Positions 7,963 to 18,148 of a DNA stretch of 64,000 bases are shown one piece after another. The DNA is from Williamsia sterculiae. Lineage in GTDB: Bacteria > Actinomycetota > Actinomycetes > Mycobacteriales > Mycobacteriaceae. A program made the translations under genes and the position numbers. Position 1 is the first letter of the stretch. The number at the start of each line of letters is the position of its first letter. The DNA lies in NCBI RefSeq assembly GCF_900156495.1, contig NZ_FTNT01000001.1:310001-374000 (forward strand), read 5' to 3'. The notes under the pieces were generated by a model, which searched no databases, was not told the DNA's origin, and worked only from the letters and a program-made list of their open reading frames with translations.

Positions 7963-8379
7963 GTGACTTCTTTCGGAGATCTCCTGGGACCCCCACCGAC
8001 TCTGCTGACCGGCGACGAAGACGCCGAATCGGAACTGCTCGACGGCGCCGACCCGGCCGCGGTGGCCGCGGCACACCCGACCGCATCCATCGCGTGGGCC
8101 AACCTCGCGGAGACCGCCATCGAGAGCGGCCAGGTCATCGCCGCCTACGCCTACGCCCGCACCGGGTATCACCGCGGTCTGGACCAACTGCGCAGGCACG
8201 GCTGGAAGGGCTTCGGCCCGGTGCCGTGGAGTCACGAACCCAATCAGGGGTTCCTGCGGTGCGTCGCGGTGCTGGCCCGTGCCGCCCACGACATCGGCGA
8301 GGAGGACGAGCACCTCCGCTGTCTCGATCTGCTCAACGAGAGCGATCCCGCCGCGGCGACCGAACTTGGTCTCGCTTAG
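7963..8379 (+). CDS. DUF3151 family protein
   Basis: 138 residues from GTG 7963 (TSFGDLLGPPPTLL). It is helical, with AAHPTASIAWANLAETAIE and a WSHEPNQGFLRC segment typical of DUF3151, the family of Rv0360c. Repeated Ala-rich helices give it a TPR-like look. It is divergent from the acidic membrane protein, as in mycobacteria. The open frame continues far upstream, but only as antisense of the neighbouring repeat gene. The 3' end overlaps the next ORF by 14 nt. Molecular role unknown. Confidence 0.85.
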   Translation: MTSFGDLLGPPPTLLTGDEDAESELLDGADPAAVAAAHPTASIAWANLAETAIESGQVIAAYAYARTGYHRGLDQLRRHGWKGFGPVPWSHEPNQGFLRCVAVLARAAHDIGEEDEHLRCLDLLNESDPAAATELGLA

Positions 8380-9478
8380 CGAGCGCCTCCGGGGACTCAA
8401 CCGGGCGCTGCCCGCTTCGGTCAATTCACGCACCCGGCGGTTCTGGAACTCGGCGTTGCCGATCGCGCAGTGTTCGCTGGCGGCCGGGATCTCGTGGTGG
8501 GTCGCCCTGCATCTGTTCGGCCATCCCACACCGTTCTTCGCGCCGATCGCGGCGGTCATCTCGCTGGGACTGTCACTGGGCCAGCGGTGGCGCCGCTCGG
8601 TGGAGATGATCCTCGGGGTCAGCATCGGCATCGGGGTGGGTGACCTGATCATCAAGGTCATCGGTTCCGGTGGCTGGCAGATCGGGGTGGTGGTGGCCCT
8701 GGCCATGACCGCCGCGGTGCTGGTGGACCGAGGGCCGCTGGTGCCCATGCAGGCGGCCAGTTCGGCGTGTCTGGTGGCGACGCTGCTGCCGCCCGGTGGT
8801 AGCGGCGGGCTCTACCGCGTGGTCGACACCCTGGTCGGTGGGGTCATCGGTCTGCTCATCGTCGTCATCATCCCCACCCACCCGGTGCTGCGGGCCCGTC
8901 GTGACGCCGCCGGGGTGATGATGACGATGAAGCACGTGGTCACCGACATCGCCGTCGGACTGCGCGACGGCGATGTCGACATCGTGGAGCGAGGGCTGGA
9001 ACGTGCGCGGTCCACGCAGGGGTCCATCGACGCGATGCGCAGCGACATCAACGGTGGCCGCGAGATCAGCCTGCTCTCGCCGCTGTACTGGGGTTCCCGC
9101 GACCGGTTGTCCCGGCTCGCCGCGACCGCGGATCCGATCGACAACTCCGTGCGGAACATCCGTGTCCTGGCCCGGCGGGCGATGAGTCTCACCGAGGGTG
9201 GCGGTCACGTCAGCCCCGAACTCGTCGACCTCATCGAGGGCCTGGCGGGCTCTTTCGAGGTGCTGCACGACATGATGCTCGCCGACCCCGGTCAGAAGCC
9301 CGACTCGGCCGATGCGGCGCGGGTGCTGCGCTCGCTGGCCCGCAAGGCCAATCCCGCCATGGTCGTCGAGGGAGGACTCTCGGAGACGGTGATCCTGGCG
9401 CAGGTGCGTTCGACCATCGTCGACCTGCTGATGGTTGCCGGGCTACGGCGCGCGTCGGCCGTCGCGACCCTGCGGTGA
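8366..9478 (+). CDS. FUSC/aromatic acid exporter-like membrane protein
   Basis: About 370 residues. A block of hydrophobic helices (residues about 30-180, including ALHLFGHPTPFFAPIAAVISLGLSLGQ) resembles the FUSC/ArAE half-transporter fold. A cytoplasmic helical C-terminal half contains RARRDAAGVMMTMKHVV and later SLARKANPAMV. No ATG or GTG lies in a suitable place; TTG 8366, inside the end of the DUF3151 gene, is the best start, but this is not certain. It is convergent with lysX with a 7-nt gap. Substrate unknown. Confidence 0.75.
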   Translation: MVSLSERLRGLNRALPASVNSRTRRFWNSALPIAQCSLAAGISWWVALHLFGHPTPFFAPIAAVISLGLSLGQRWRRSVEMILGVSIGIGVGDLIIKVIGSGGWQIGVVVALAMTAAVLVDRGPLVPMQAASSACLVATLLPPGGSGGLYRVVDTLVGGVIGLLIVVIIPTHPVLRARRDAAGVMMTMKHVVTDIAVGLRDGDVDIVERGLERARSTQGSIDAMRSDINGGREISLLSPLYWGSRDRLSRLAATADPIDNSVRNIRVLARRAMSLTEGGGHVSPELVDLIEGLAGSFEVLHDMMLADPGQKPDSADAARVLRSLARKANPAMVVEGGLSETVILAQVRSTIVDLLMVAGLRRASAVATLR

Positions 9479-9485
9479 GCCCGGT

Positions 9486-12400
9486 TCAGGGGGTCTGTGT
9501 CCTCGGTGTCTCGACGATGGGTTTGGCGAACGGGAACGCCAGCGTCGGGCGGATGGGGACCCCGGTCAGGGTCATCACCAGTCGATCGACACCCAGACCC
9601 AGACCACCCGTCGGGGGCATGCCGTACTCCAGGGCCCCGAGGAAATCCTCGTCGAGGGCCATCGCCTCGGCGTCACCGTTGGCGGCGGCCAGCGACTGCT
9701 CGGTCAGTCGGCGACGCTGGTCCACCGGGTCGGTCAGCTCGCTGTAGGCGGTGCCCATCTCCGCACCCCAACCCACCAGGTCCCACTGTTCGGTGAGGGC
9801 GGGATCGTCGCGGTGGCGTCTGGCCAGCGGCGACACCTCCACCGGGAAGTCGTAGTAGAACGTCGGGAACGTGGTCTGCTTCTCCACCAGCGCCTCGTAG
9901 AGCTCCATCACCAGCTTGCCCGCGGGCAGGTCGCCGGTGACCGCGACGTGGTGCCGTGCACAGACGGCCGCGACCTCGTCGGCCGGGGTGGCCGACGAGA
10001 TGGTCGTGCCGGTGGCTCGCGATACCGCGTCGTGCACGGTGATCACCGGCCAGTCGCCGGTGAGGTCGACCCGCTCGACGGCGCCGTCGGCACCCGGGCG
10101 CAGGGCCACCGGGGCACCGTTGACCGCGGTCGCCATCGCGACGATCAGGTCGTGGGTCAGTTGCTGCATCGACCGGTAGTCGCCGTAGGCCTCGTACACC
10201 TCCAACGAGGTGAACTCCGGGTTGTGCGTGGCGTCCACACCCTCGTTGCGGAAGTTGCGGTTCAGTTCGAAGATCTTGCTCATCCCGGCCACGCACAACC
10301 GCTTGAGGAACAGCTCCGGTGCGATCCGCAGGAACAGGTCGATGTCGTAGGCGTTGATGTGGGTGGTGAAGGGCCGTGCGGCCGCGCCGCCGTGCACGGT
10401 CTGCAACATCGGTGTCTCCACCTCGGCGAATCCGCGTTGTTGCAGACAGCCGCGCAACGCGGCCACTCCCGCCGACCGCCGCTGCAACATGGTCACCGCG
10501 GCGTGGTCGACCAGGAGATCCAGCGTGCGGTTGCGCACCCGGACGTCGTCACCGAGGGTGGTGCCCGGTGCGGGGAGCGGGCGCAGACACTTCGCCGCCA
10601 ATTGCCAGCGGTCGGCCAGCACCGTCAGTTCCCCGGTGCGCGTGGTCATCACCGTCCCGCCGACGCTGAGCAGGTCACCCACGTCCAGCGATGACCGGAA
10701 CGCGGCGAGTTCGCCGCCGCCGAGCACGTCGGACTGACCAAGCACCTGCATGTCCGCGCCGTCCTCGTGCAGGTCGACGAAGAGCAGCCCGCCGAAGTCA
10801 CGGACACCGCGGACGCGTCCGACGACGTCGATGCGGTGGTCGGTGTGCGTGTCCGCGGGGAGCCCGGCGAACTGTGTGCAGACCTCGGCGACGGCGATGG
10901 TCCGGGGTACGGCAACCGGATAGGCCTGCCTCCCGGACTCCTCCACCCGACGCAACGTCGCGTGCCTGGCCCGTTGCTGGTCGGTCAACCGCGGTGTGGG
11001 CGGCACCGAGTCCTTCGCGGGGAGTCGATCGAGGTCGGCCACCGCACAGCGGAACTCGTCGTCACGGGCGAGCTGCTCGGTGGGGGTCTTGGCGCCGACC
11101 AGGAATCTCGGCCCCACGTGCGGGAGAAAACCCTCGGCGACGCCGACGGCCACCGCGGCGCGCATGACCGTGAGCGACGGTGCGTAGCAGAGCATGCGCG
11201 GCAGCCACAGCGGACGGTACTTGTCGTTGGACTTGTACAGCGTCTCGAGTTGGTAGAACTTCGACGCGAAACCGAGGACCCCGTCGGCCAGTCGGGTCAT
11301 CGGCCCGGCGCCGATCCGTTCGGCGTCGGAGAACACCGACCGGAACACGGCGAAGTTCAGCGAGATACGGCGGATCCCCGACTGCCGCGACCACTCGACC
11401 ACCCCGGCGACCATGAGCTCGTTGATCCCGTTCTCGGCGTTGCGGTCCCGGCGCATCAGGTCCAGCGACAACCCGCGCCGCCCCCACGGCACGAAGGACA
11501 GGAACCCGCGGATCCGGCCCTCGGAGTCCACCGCGGTGATCAGCACACAGCGGCCGTCGCTGGTGTCTCCCACCCGGTTGAGGGCCATCGAGAAACCGCG
11601 TTCGGTCTCGTCGCCACGCCAGCGTTCGGCCAGGTCGGCGATCTCGGCGAGTTCGGCGGGGTTCAACTCGCCGTGCCTGCGGACCTCGGTGGTGTAACCG
11701 GCTGCGGTCAGTCGGTTGACCGCGCGACGCACCGGTTTCATGGTGGCCCCGCGCAGGGTGAAATCCTCCACGTGGATGATCGCCTCGTCACCGATCTCCA
11801 GCACCCGTAGACCCGCCGCGCGGTACACCCGCGATCCGCTCGCGCTCGCAGCGAGGACCGCCGCGTGCAGGCTGTGTGCGCGGCAGTTGTCCAACCAGGC
11901 CGCGACCGCCCCCGGCCACGAATCGGGATCGCCGACGGGGTCGGCGCTGGCCACACTGACGCTGCCTACCACTCGGAAGGTGACCGCGGCCCGGCCGTCG
12001 GGGGAGAACACCACCGACTTGTCCCGGCGGGTGGCGAAGTACCCGAGGGAGTCGCGTTCGCCGTACTCGGCGAGCAGTCGACGCACCCGCAGTTCCTCGT
12101 CGGCGTCGGCGAACTCGTTGTCGCGGTTGGCCCGCCACAGCACCAGCAACCCCAGGATCAGTGCCCCCGCCGACAGCCAACCGGACACCACGTAGATCCA
12201 GTGGTGCCCGAGGTCGCCCCGGAAGAAGGGGTCGTTGCCGGTCACCCGGTCACCGAAGGTGGAACGGAACGCCCACGCCGACTTCTCACCCCAGCCGCGC
12301 AGGGAACGGGGGAACAGGGTGGTCAGTCCGAAGGTGACGAGGAAGGACAGTGACAACCCGCAGAAGATGACGGTCAACGCCACCCGGATGGAGCGCCGGG

Positions 12401-12944
12401 CCAATCGGGCGACGAACGCCCCGCGAGCCCGCCAGAAGGTGATCATCACGCCCAGGCCGATGGCCAGCACGAGCACCGACGTCGCGGTGGAGTTGCGCCA
12501 CCCGAAGTAGTCGTCGTGCGAGCTGATGTTCTGGTCGATGACCGTGGTCAGCTCGGCGACGTCGTTGACCACCGCGAGCGCCATGATGGTCAGGAAGGTG
12601 GTGTGCGCACCCCGGAAGCGGCGTCGCACGGCACCGCCGAGGGCCGACACCAGGCAGATCACGAAGATGCTGGGGTCGGCGGGGATGTTGAACACGCCCA
12701 ACAGGTCGGTGGCGATGTCCACCCCGTCCCACCAGCGCAGCGGGATACCGATGAGAGAGACGATCGCGGCCAGCGTGAGTGCGCGTCCGGCCCAGGTCGC
12801 GACCTGGTCGGCGTGCGCGGGCGACATCCGGGCGAGCGACCGACGCCGTGACGGCGTCCTCGGATCCGCACCACCCGAGTCCGTCGCCGCGCCGGCGACG
12901 ACCGGACGGTCGGCGGGCCCGTCGCGGTGTCGGGTGGATGTCAT
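9486..12944 (-). CDS. lysX: Bifunctional lysylphosphatidylglycerol synthase / lysyl-tRNA synthetase
   Basis: 1152 residues, close to the mycobacterial length. An N-terminal block of about seven membrane helices (residues 45-280) is followed by an MprF-like aminoacyl transferase domain (DUF2156, about 415-615, with GFLSFVPWGRRGLSLDLMRR). A complete LysRS follows: OB fold near 700-735, class II motif 2 FRNEGVDATHNPEF near 895, and motif 3 GLGLGVDRLVMTL near 1120. It charges its own tRNA and transfers lysine to phosphatidylglycerol, lowering surface charge and giving tolerance to cationic peptides. Its ATG overlaps the stop of an upstream lipoprotein hydrolase by 4 nt. Confidence 0.96.
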   Translation of the reverse strand: MTSTRHRDGPADRPVVAGAATDSGGADPRTPSRRRSLARMSPAHADQVATWAGRALTLAAIVSLIGIPLRWWDGVDIATDLLGVFNIPADPSIFVICLVSALGGAVRRRFRGAHTTFLTIMALAVVNDVAELTTVIDQNISSHDDYFGWRNSTATSVLVLAIGLGVMITFWRARGAFVARLARRSIRVALTVIFCGLSLSFLVTFGLTTLFPRSLRGWGEKSAWAFRSTFGDRVTGNDPFFRGDLGHHWIYVVSGWLSAGALILGLLVLWRANRDNEFADADEELRVRRLLAEYGERDSLGYFATRRDKSVVFSPDGRAAVTFRVVGSVSVASADPVGDPDSWPGAVAAWLDNCRAHSLHAAVLAASASGSRVYRAAGLRVLEIGDEAIIHVEDFTLRGATMKPVRRAVNRLTAAGYTTEVRRHGELNPAELAEIADLAERWRGDETERGFSMALNRVGDTSDGRCVLITAVDSEGRIRGFLSFVPWGRRGLSLDLMRRDRNAENGINELMVAGVVEWSRQSGIRRISLNFAVFRSVFSDAERIGAGPMTRLADGVLGFASKFYQLETLYKSNDKYRPLWLPRMLCYAPSLTVMRAAVAVGVAEGFLPHVGPRFLVGAKTPTEQLARDDEFRCAVADLDRLPAKDSVPPTPRLTDQQRARHATLRRVEESGRQAYPVAVPRTIAVAEVCTQFAGLPADTHTDHRIDVVGRVRGVRDFGGLLFVDLHEDGADMQVLGQSDVLGGGELAAFRSSLDVGDLLSVGGTVMTTRTGELTVLADRWQLAAKCLRPLPAPGTTLGDDVRVRNRTLDLLVDHAAVTMLQRRSAGVAALRGCLQQRGFAEVETPMLQTVHGGAAARPFTTHINAYDIDLFLRIAPELFLKRLCVAGMSKIFELNRNFRNEGVDATHNPEFTSLEVYEAYGDYRSMQQLTHDLIVAMATAVNGAPVALRPGADGAVERVDLTGDWPVITVHDAVSRATGTTISSATPADEVAAVCARHHVAVTGDLPAGKLVMELYEALVEKQTTFPTFYYDFPVEVSPLARRHRDDPALTEQWDLVGWGAEMGTAYSELTDPVDQRRRLTEQSLAAANGDAEAMALDEDFLGALEYGMPPTGGLGLGVDRLVMTLTGVPIRPTLAFPFAKPIVETPRTQTP

Positions 12945-13858
12945 GGCGCGACGGGTCGGCGGAGGGTCACCGACATGATGCGGTCCACGACCAGCGTCTG
13001 CGCCGGCCTCCCCTCGGTGAGCAGCGACGTGTGGTTCTCACCCGGCAACAACATCACCTGACCCTGTCCGCCCGCGGCGCGCAATGCCGCGATGTAGATC
13101 TGCGATTGTTTGTACGGCACGGTGCGGTCCGCGGTCCCGTGAATGGCGGTGACCGGCAGGGTGGGATCGATGTTCTCCATCGGATCGACGGCGCGATAAC
13201 GGTCGGACTCGCGGCTCGGTCCGCCACCGAGGACCCGTGACACCCGGGTGTCCCCGTCTGCGACGGCGGTACGCATGTCCAGCGGTCCGGAGATGCTGAC
13301 CGCACGGATCGGCCGGTCGGCTCCCTCGGAGCGGAGCCGACTCGCCGCGTACACCGCGAGCTGAGCACCGGCGGAATGGCCGACCACCACGGTACGGGTG
13401 GGGTCGAGTTCGGGATGGGTGAGCGCCAGTCCCGGTACGGCACGGACCGCGTCGGTCACATCGTCGAACGTGGTGGGGAATCCACCGCCACAACCGAGCC
13501 TGCGGTACTCGATGTTGTAGACAGCGGCTCCGCGCGCCACCAGGTGTTCGGCGAACGGGCTGAAACTGGTGGCCGGGACCCGACACAGCCAGCCGCCACC
13601 GTGCACCAGCACGATGACCGGGATCGACCGGCGGGTGTGCGACCCGGTCGGCAGGTACAGATCACCCCAGTTCTGCGCCGGGTCGTGACCGTCGGCGGTG
13701 GCGTACTGCAGGCGTATCGCCGACGTCGGTGGGGGTGCGTCGGTGGTCCCGGCCGGATGCAGATCGGGGCCCGCGGGTTGGGAACCACCGCAGGCGGTGG
13801 CGACGAGGATCAGTGCCAGCGCCACGGCACCGTAGAACGAGCGGCTGCGCCTGGTCAC
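12941..13858 (-). CDS. Alpha/beta-hydrolase lipoprotein, candidate aminoacyl-lipid hydrolase
   Basis: 305 residues. GTG 13858 gives a classic lipoprotein signal: RRSRSFYG, a hydrophobic core, then VATAC. The serine-hydrolase features are complete: oxyanion LVHGGGW, nucleophile GHSAGAQ, acid in HGTADRTVP and His in PGENHTSLL. The protein should sit on the outer face of the membrane. The 4-nt overlap with lysX makes a two-gene operon. In other bacteria, secreted alpha/beta hydrolases beside aminoacyl-lipid synthases remove the amino acid again, which is my inferred role. The frame continues upstream to 14122, but that part lacks sense as a signal sequence. Confidence 0.82.
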   Translation of the reverse strand: MTRRSRSFYGAVALALILVATACGGSQPAGPDLHPAGTTDAPPPTSAIRLQYATADGHDPAQNWGDLYLPTGSHTRRSIPVIVLVHGGGWLCRVPATSFSPFAEHLVARGAAVYNIEYRRLGCGGGFPTTFDDVTDAVRAVPGLALTHPELDPTRTVVVGHSAGAQLAVYAASRLRSEGADRPIRAVSISGPLDMRTAVADGDTRVSRVLGGGPSRESDRYRAVDPMENIDPTLPVTAIHGTADRTVPYKQSQIYIAALRAAGGQGQVMLLPGENHTSLLTEGRPAQTLVVDRIMSVTLRRPVAP

Positions 13859-14149
13859 CGACGGTGGTTCCGGGACGGGGGCACCCGCGACGGGGTCGGA
13901 GGAGCCAGTCGCGGCGACCGCCGGGTGGCGGCCAGAGCGGTTGGATACGCGATCACGATCGACCTGTCCGAGGAGTACGTGCGCGCACCTCCGTCGAGAG
14001 GTGCCCGCGGGCTGGGAGGGTGTCCGCCCGTCGAGGCGATCACACAGGGGATCGGCATCGACGGAGTCGGCGTGACCGTGATCCCGCGCCGTGTCGAACG
14101 GTGGTGGGACGGTCGCCCGCACAGTACCTCATCGGGGGCCGATCGGTGG
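13859..14149. other. Intergenic stretch between divergent hydrolase and CDF genes
   Basis: No supported gene. The minus frame is open but has shadow-type composition. It must hold the promoter of the hydrolase-lysX operon, though I could not place a convincing -10 for it. Confidence 0.5.
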
Positions 14150-14179
14150 TTGCCATTCATGCGTAGGCACGCATATATT
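14150..14179 (+). promoter_or_regulatory. Promoter TTGCCA-18 nt-TATATT of the CDF exporter
   Basis: TTGCCA (14150-14155) and TATATT (14174-14179) with an 18-nt spacer are an unusually good sigma-70-type promoter for this GC-rich DNA. They lie 46 nt before the CDF start codon. Confidence 0.7.
14159..14174. promoter_or_regulatory. Operator-like inverted repeat ATGCGT-AGGC-ACGCAT
   Basis: Perfect 6-nt arms around a 4-nt centre, located exactly between the -35 and -10 of the CDF promoter. A protein bound here would block or twist the promoter, as ArsR-, CsoR- or MerR-type metal sensors do. The regulator is not in the window. Confidence 0.6.
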
Positions 14180-14225
14180 GGCGAGGTCCGGTGAGGTCGA
14201 CAGGCGAGAGGTGAACGGCAGCGCA

Positions 14226-15134
14226 ATGGGCCACGATCACGGTCACGCACACCCCGGCGTCGACGCCCGGCATCGACGGTTGTGGCCGATGGCGGTCGGG
14301 GCAGGAGTCATCTCGACCTTCTTCGTCGTCGAACTGGTCGTGGGCGTGCTGGTGAACTCGCTGGCCCTGATCGCCGACGCCGGACACATGGCCACCGACG
14401 TCATCGCCATGCTGATGGGACTCACCGCTCTGCTGCTCGCCCGACACGGCGGTACCGACGGTGAGAAGACCTTCGGTTGGCATCGCGCCGAGGTGTTCAC
14501 CGCGATAGCCAACGCGCTGCTGCTCATCGCGGTCGCGGTTTTCGTCCTGTACGAGGCAGTCGCCAGGATCGGCAGCGACCCCGAGGTGCCCGGACTGACC
14601 CTGATCGTGGTCGCGGTGCTGGGGCTCGCGGCCAATGTGGCGGTCATGCTGCTGCTGCGCGCCGACGCGAGCGAGTCGATCGCGGTGCGCGGGGCGTACA
14701 TGGAGGTGTTGGCGGACGCCGTCGGATCCGTCGGGGTGCTCATCGCCGGCGTGGTCGCGCTGACCACCGGCTGGGGATACGCCGACGTCGTCGTCGCGGT
14801 GCTGATCGCGTTGTGGGTGGCACCGCGAGCGGTGCGGCTGGCCGTCGACGCCCTGCGCATCCTCGCCCAGCGGGCACCCGCCCACGTCGACGTCGAGCAG
14901 TTGCGCCGCGACCTGTCGGCGCTGCCCGAGGTGTCCGATGTGCACGATCTGCACGTGTGGACGCTGACCACCGGAATGGACGTCGCCACCGTCCATCTGG
15001 GCACGGACGGCGACAACGCGCAGGTGCTGGCGGCGGCGCGGCAGGTGCTCGAGAGTCACGAACTGGGCCACGCGACCATCCAGGTGGATCCCATCGACAT
15101 CCAGCGGCAGTGCCATCGCGACATCACCTGGTGA
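14226..15134 (+). CDS. Cation diffusion facilitator (Zn/Co/Cd efflux)
   Basis: 302 residues with six membrane helices and a cytoplasmic C-terminal domain. The His-rich N-terminus MGHDHGHAH may bind metal. TM2 carries NSLALIADAGHMATDVIAM with the family D-x-x-x-D site. The TM5 equivalent reads EVLADAVGSVGV, with Glu where many zinc CDFs have His, which may alter metal choice. The C-terminal domain contains DVHDLHVWTLTTGMDVATVH, typical of CzcD/ZitB proteins. ATG 14226 begins directly at the His-rich segment. Likely induced by metal through the operator in its promoter. Confidence 0.92.
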   Translation: MGHDHGHAHPGVDARHRRLWPMAVGAGVISTFFVVELVVGVLVNSLALIADAGHMATDVIAMLMGLTALLLARHGGTDGEKTFGWHRAEVFTAIANALLLIAVAVFVLYEAVARIGSDPEVPGLTLIVVAVLGLAANVAVMLLLRADASESIAVRGAYMEVLADAVGSVGVLIAGVVALTTGWGYADVVVAVLIALWVAPRAVRLAVDALRILAQRAPAHVDVEQLRRDLSALPEVSDVHDLHVWTLTTGMDVATVHLGTDGDNAQVLAAARQVLESHELGHATIQVDPIDIQRQCHRDITW

Positions 15135-15159
15135 ACGCCCGCATGATCTCCGGTCGAAG

Positions 15160-15942
15160 TCAGCGCCAGAACACCACCAGGCCCCAGCCGTAGGACGCCA
15201 GCCAGCTCGGCACGTCAGACAGTTCCAACAGCCAGTAGACGACGTCGAAGAACAACCGGTTCAGCTGCGGCACCAACAGGATCAACAGGATCAGCAGGAA
15301 CCCGTACGGCGCGATCGGGGCGATCGACCGTCGGGTCTGCGGTGACAGATACGGCTCGATGATGCCGTAGCCGTCGAAACCCGGTATCGGGATGAGGTTC
15401 AGTACCGCGGCCATGATCTGCAGCAGCGCCAGCATCGCCAGCGCCGCCCAGAGGTTGAGGCTCTGCAACGCGCTCTCCGGGCCGTACACCCGCACGATCG
15501 CCAACAGGACCACCGCGAACACGATGTTGGACACGGGGCCGGCCGCGCTGACCATGCTGCGCTGCGCCCGCGTGAACCCGGACTGTTCGACGTAGACCGC
15601 ACCGCCGGGGAATCCGATGCCACCGAGCAGGATGAACAACAGCGGCAGCACCAGCGACAGACCGGGGTGCGCGTACCGCAGCGGGTTGAGGGTCAGGTAG
15701 CCCCGCAACTCGGCGTTCTTGTCGCCGAAGGCGAAGGCGGTCACCGCGTGACTGAACTCGTGCAGGCACAGGCTGACCACCCACCCGCCGAGCACGAGCA
15801 ACAACGCACCGATGACCGACGTGGGGTTGCGGCCGGGTGCGGAGTGGGCGAGCAGCAGGCCGCCGGCGACCGTGGCCACGACCACCCCGCCGAAGACCGG
15901 ACCCGGTCGGACGGCGCGGGCGATCTCCGCGGTGGTCGTCAT
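15160..15942 (-). CDS. Site-2 protease family membrane metalloprotease (Rv0359-like)
   Basis: 260 residues, mostly membrane helices. The zinc motif HEFSH (residues 61-65) lies in a helix, and the second motif is NLIPIPGFDGYGI, a variant of N-x-x-P-x-x-x-x-DG that supplies the Asp ligand. It belongs to the short S2P branch without PDZ domains; substrates are unknown. Gene order (Rv0358-like gene 13 nt upstream, purA divergent beyond) matches mycobacterial Rv0359. The start MTTTAEIARA fits the start of homologues better than the longer frame. Confidence 0.88.
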   Translation of the reverse strand: MTTTAEIARAVRPGPVFGGVVVATVAGGLLLAHSAPGRNPTSVIGALLLVLGGWVVSLCLHEFSHAVTAFAFGDKNAELRGYLTLNPLRYAHPGLSLVLPLLFILLGGIGFPGGAVYVEQSGFTRAQRSMVSAAGPVSNIVFAVVLLAIVRVYGPESALQSLNLWAALAMLALLQIMAAVLNLIPIPGFDGYGIIEPYLSPQTRRSIAPIAPYGFLLILLILLVPQLNRLFFDVVYWLLELSDVPSWLASYGWGLVVFWR

Positions 15943-15955
15943 GGTCGCGTGGTGA

Positions 15956-16651
15956 TCATCGCGGGTCCTCCGGCCGGCTGCGCACCAGCCGCCAGTCCTG
16001 CTGGTGCCGGTAGAACGTCGACCGGGTGACCGGTCTGTCCGCCAGTATGCCGTCCCGTTCGACCAGGAACCCGACGCCGCCGGTCTGCACCGCCCGACCC
16101 GCCGACCATCCCTTCCGCCATCGGCGGTCCAGGCCGCCACGCACTCCGGGGGCGGTGGCCAGCGGTTCGATGAGCACACCGCCGATCTGCCCGTGCGCCA
16201 GCAGTGTGCTGTCCACATAGGTCTCGCCGGTGAACGGCGCACCGTCGACGCCGATGTGGCGGGCCCGACCGATCAGCACCGCGGCCGTGTCGTCGCGGAT
16301 CAGCGGCAGGGTGTCGGCCCGACCGTGCACCGCACACGCCGCGGCGGCCGCACCGGTGGGCAGCTCGTGGGCGACGGTGGCGGGGGTCGGCGTCTGCGCC
16401 ACGTAGCCGACCTCGACGTCCAGGCGGTCGGCGATCATCAGCCGCGACAGCACCGCGGCCAGGAAGGCGTCGGGGTGGTCGGGCCCGGCCACCACCACCA
16501 GTCGGCGGGGGCCGGTGGCCAGCAGCGTGCCCATCGCGTCGCGCAACGGTCCCCGCTCGCCGGTCGTCTCCGTCACCGCGTCGGCGGCCGTGGCCAGTAC
16601 CGCGGGCAGCGGTTCGGTGACCTGCTCCGCCACCACCACCGCCACACCCAC
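15956..16651 (-). CDS. Conserved protein, Rv0358-like
   Basis: 231 residues, soluble, Ala/Val-rich. The central PRRLVVVAGPDHPDAFLAAV segment followed by DVEVGYVA looks like a Rossmann-type strand-loop-helix, reminiscent of the N-terminal fold of lipid or NAD kinases, but no kinase motif is complete. The C-terminus is basic (RHQQDWRLVRSRP). TACCCT lies 7 nt before GTG 16651, fixing the start as leaderless. It is divergent from purA and followed closely by the S2P gene. Function unknown. Confidence 0.7.
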   Translation of the reverse strand: MGVAVVVAEQVTEPLPAVLATAADAVTETTGERGPLRDAMGTLLATGPRRLVVVAGPDHPDAFLAAVLSRLMIADRLDVEVGYVAQTPTPATVAHELPTGAAAAACAVHGRADTLPLIRDDTAAVLIGRARHIGVDGAPFTGETYVDSTLLAHGQIGGVLIEPLATAPGVRGGLDRRWRKGWSAGRAVQTGGVGFLVERDGILADRPVTRSTFYRHQQDWRLVRSRPEDPR

Positions 16652-16658
16652 GCCGCAC

Positions 16659-16664
16659 AGGGTA
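16659..16664 (-). promoter_or_regulatory. -10 element TACCCT, leaderless start
   Basis: On the minus strand TACCCT ends 7 nt before GTG 16651. No Shine-Dalgarno is present. Confidence 0.45.
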
Positions 16665-16717
16665 ATGGGTGGGACGCGATGCGATGTGATGCAGTGAACA
16701 GGCGACCGAGCCAGTAG

Positions 16718-18052
<1,335 letters not shown>

Positions 18053-18148
18053 TCCTCCGCTCCCGGCGACGATCGGACCGCCGCGTCCTACGTGCCTGCC
18101 GCCGGTAGGCTGGACCCCTGTCATCCCGACGGAAGAAGGAGACCGCGC

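Noticed and set aside
6748-8379. A 543-codon plus-strand frame running across the acidic repeat gene into DUF3151
   Set aside because: Its first 400 codons are the antisense of Asp/Glu/Ser-rich codons and give meaningless Ser/Ala/Val runs; only the part from GTG 7963 has real protein character.
10767-11810. Long antisense ORF inside lysX
   Set aside because: Composition (His/Gln/Gly/Arg-rich, no hydrophobic core) is typical of GC-rich shadow frames; the lysX frame has full domain structure.
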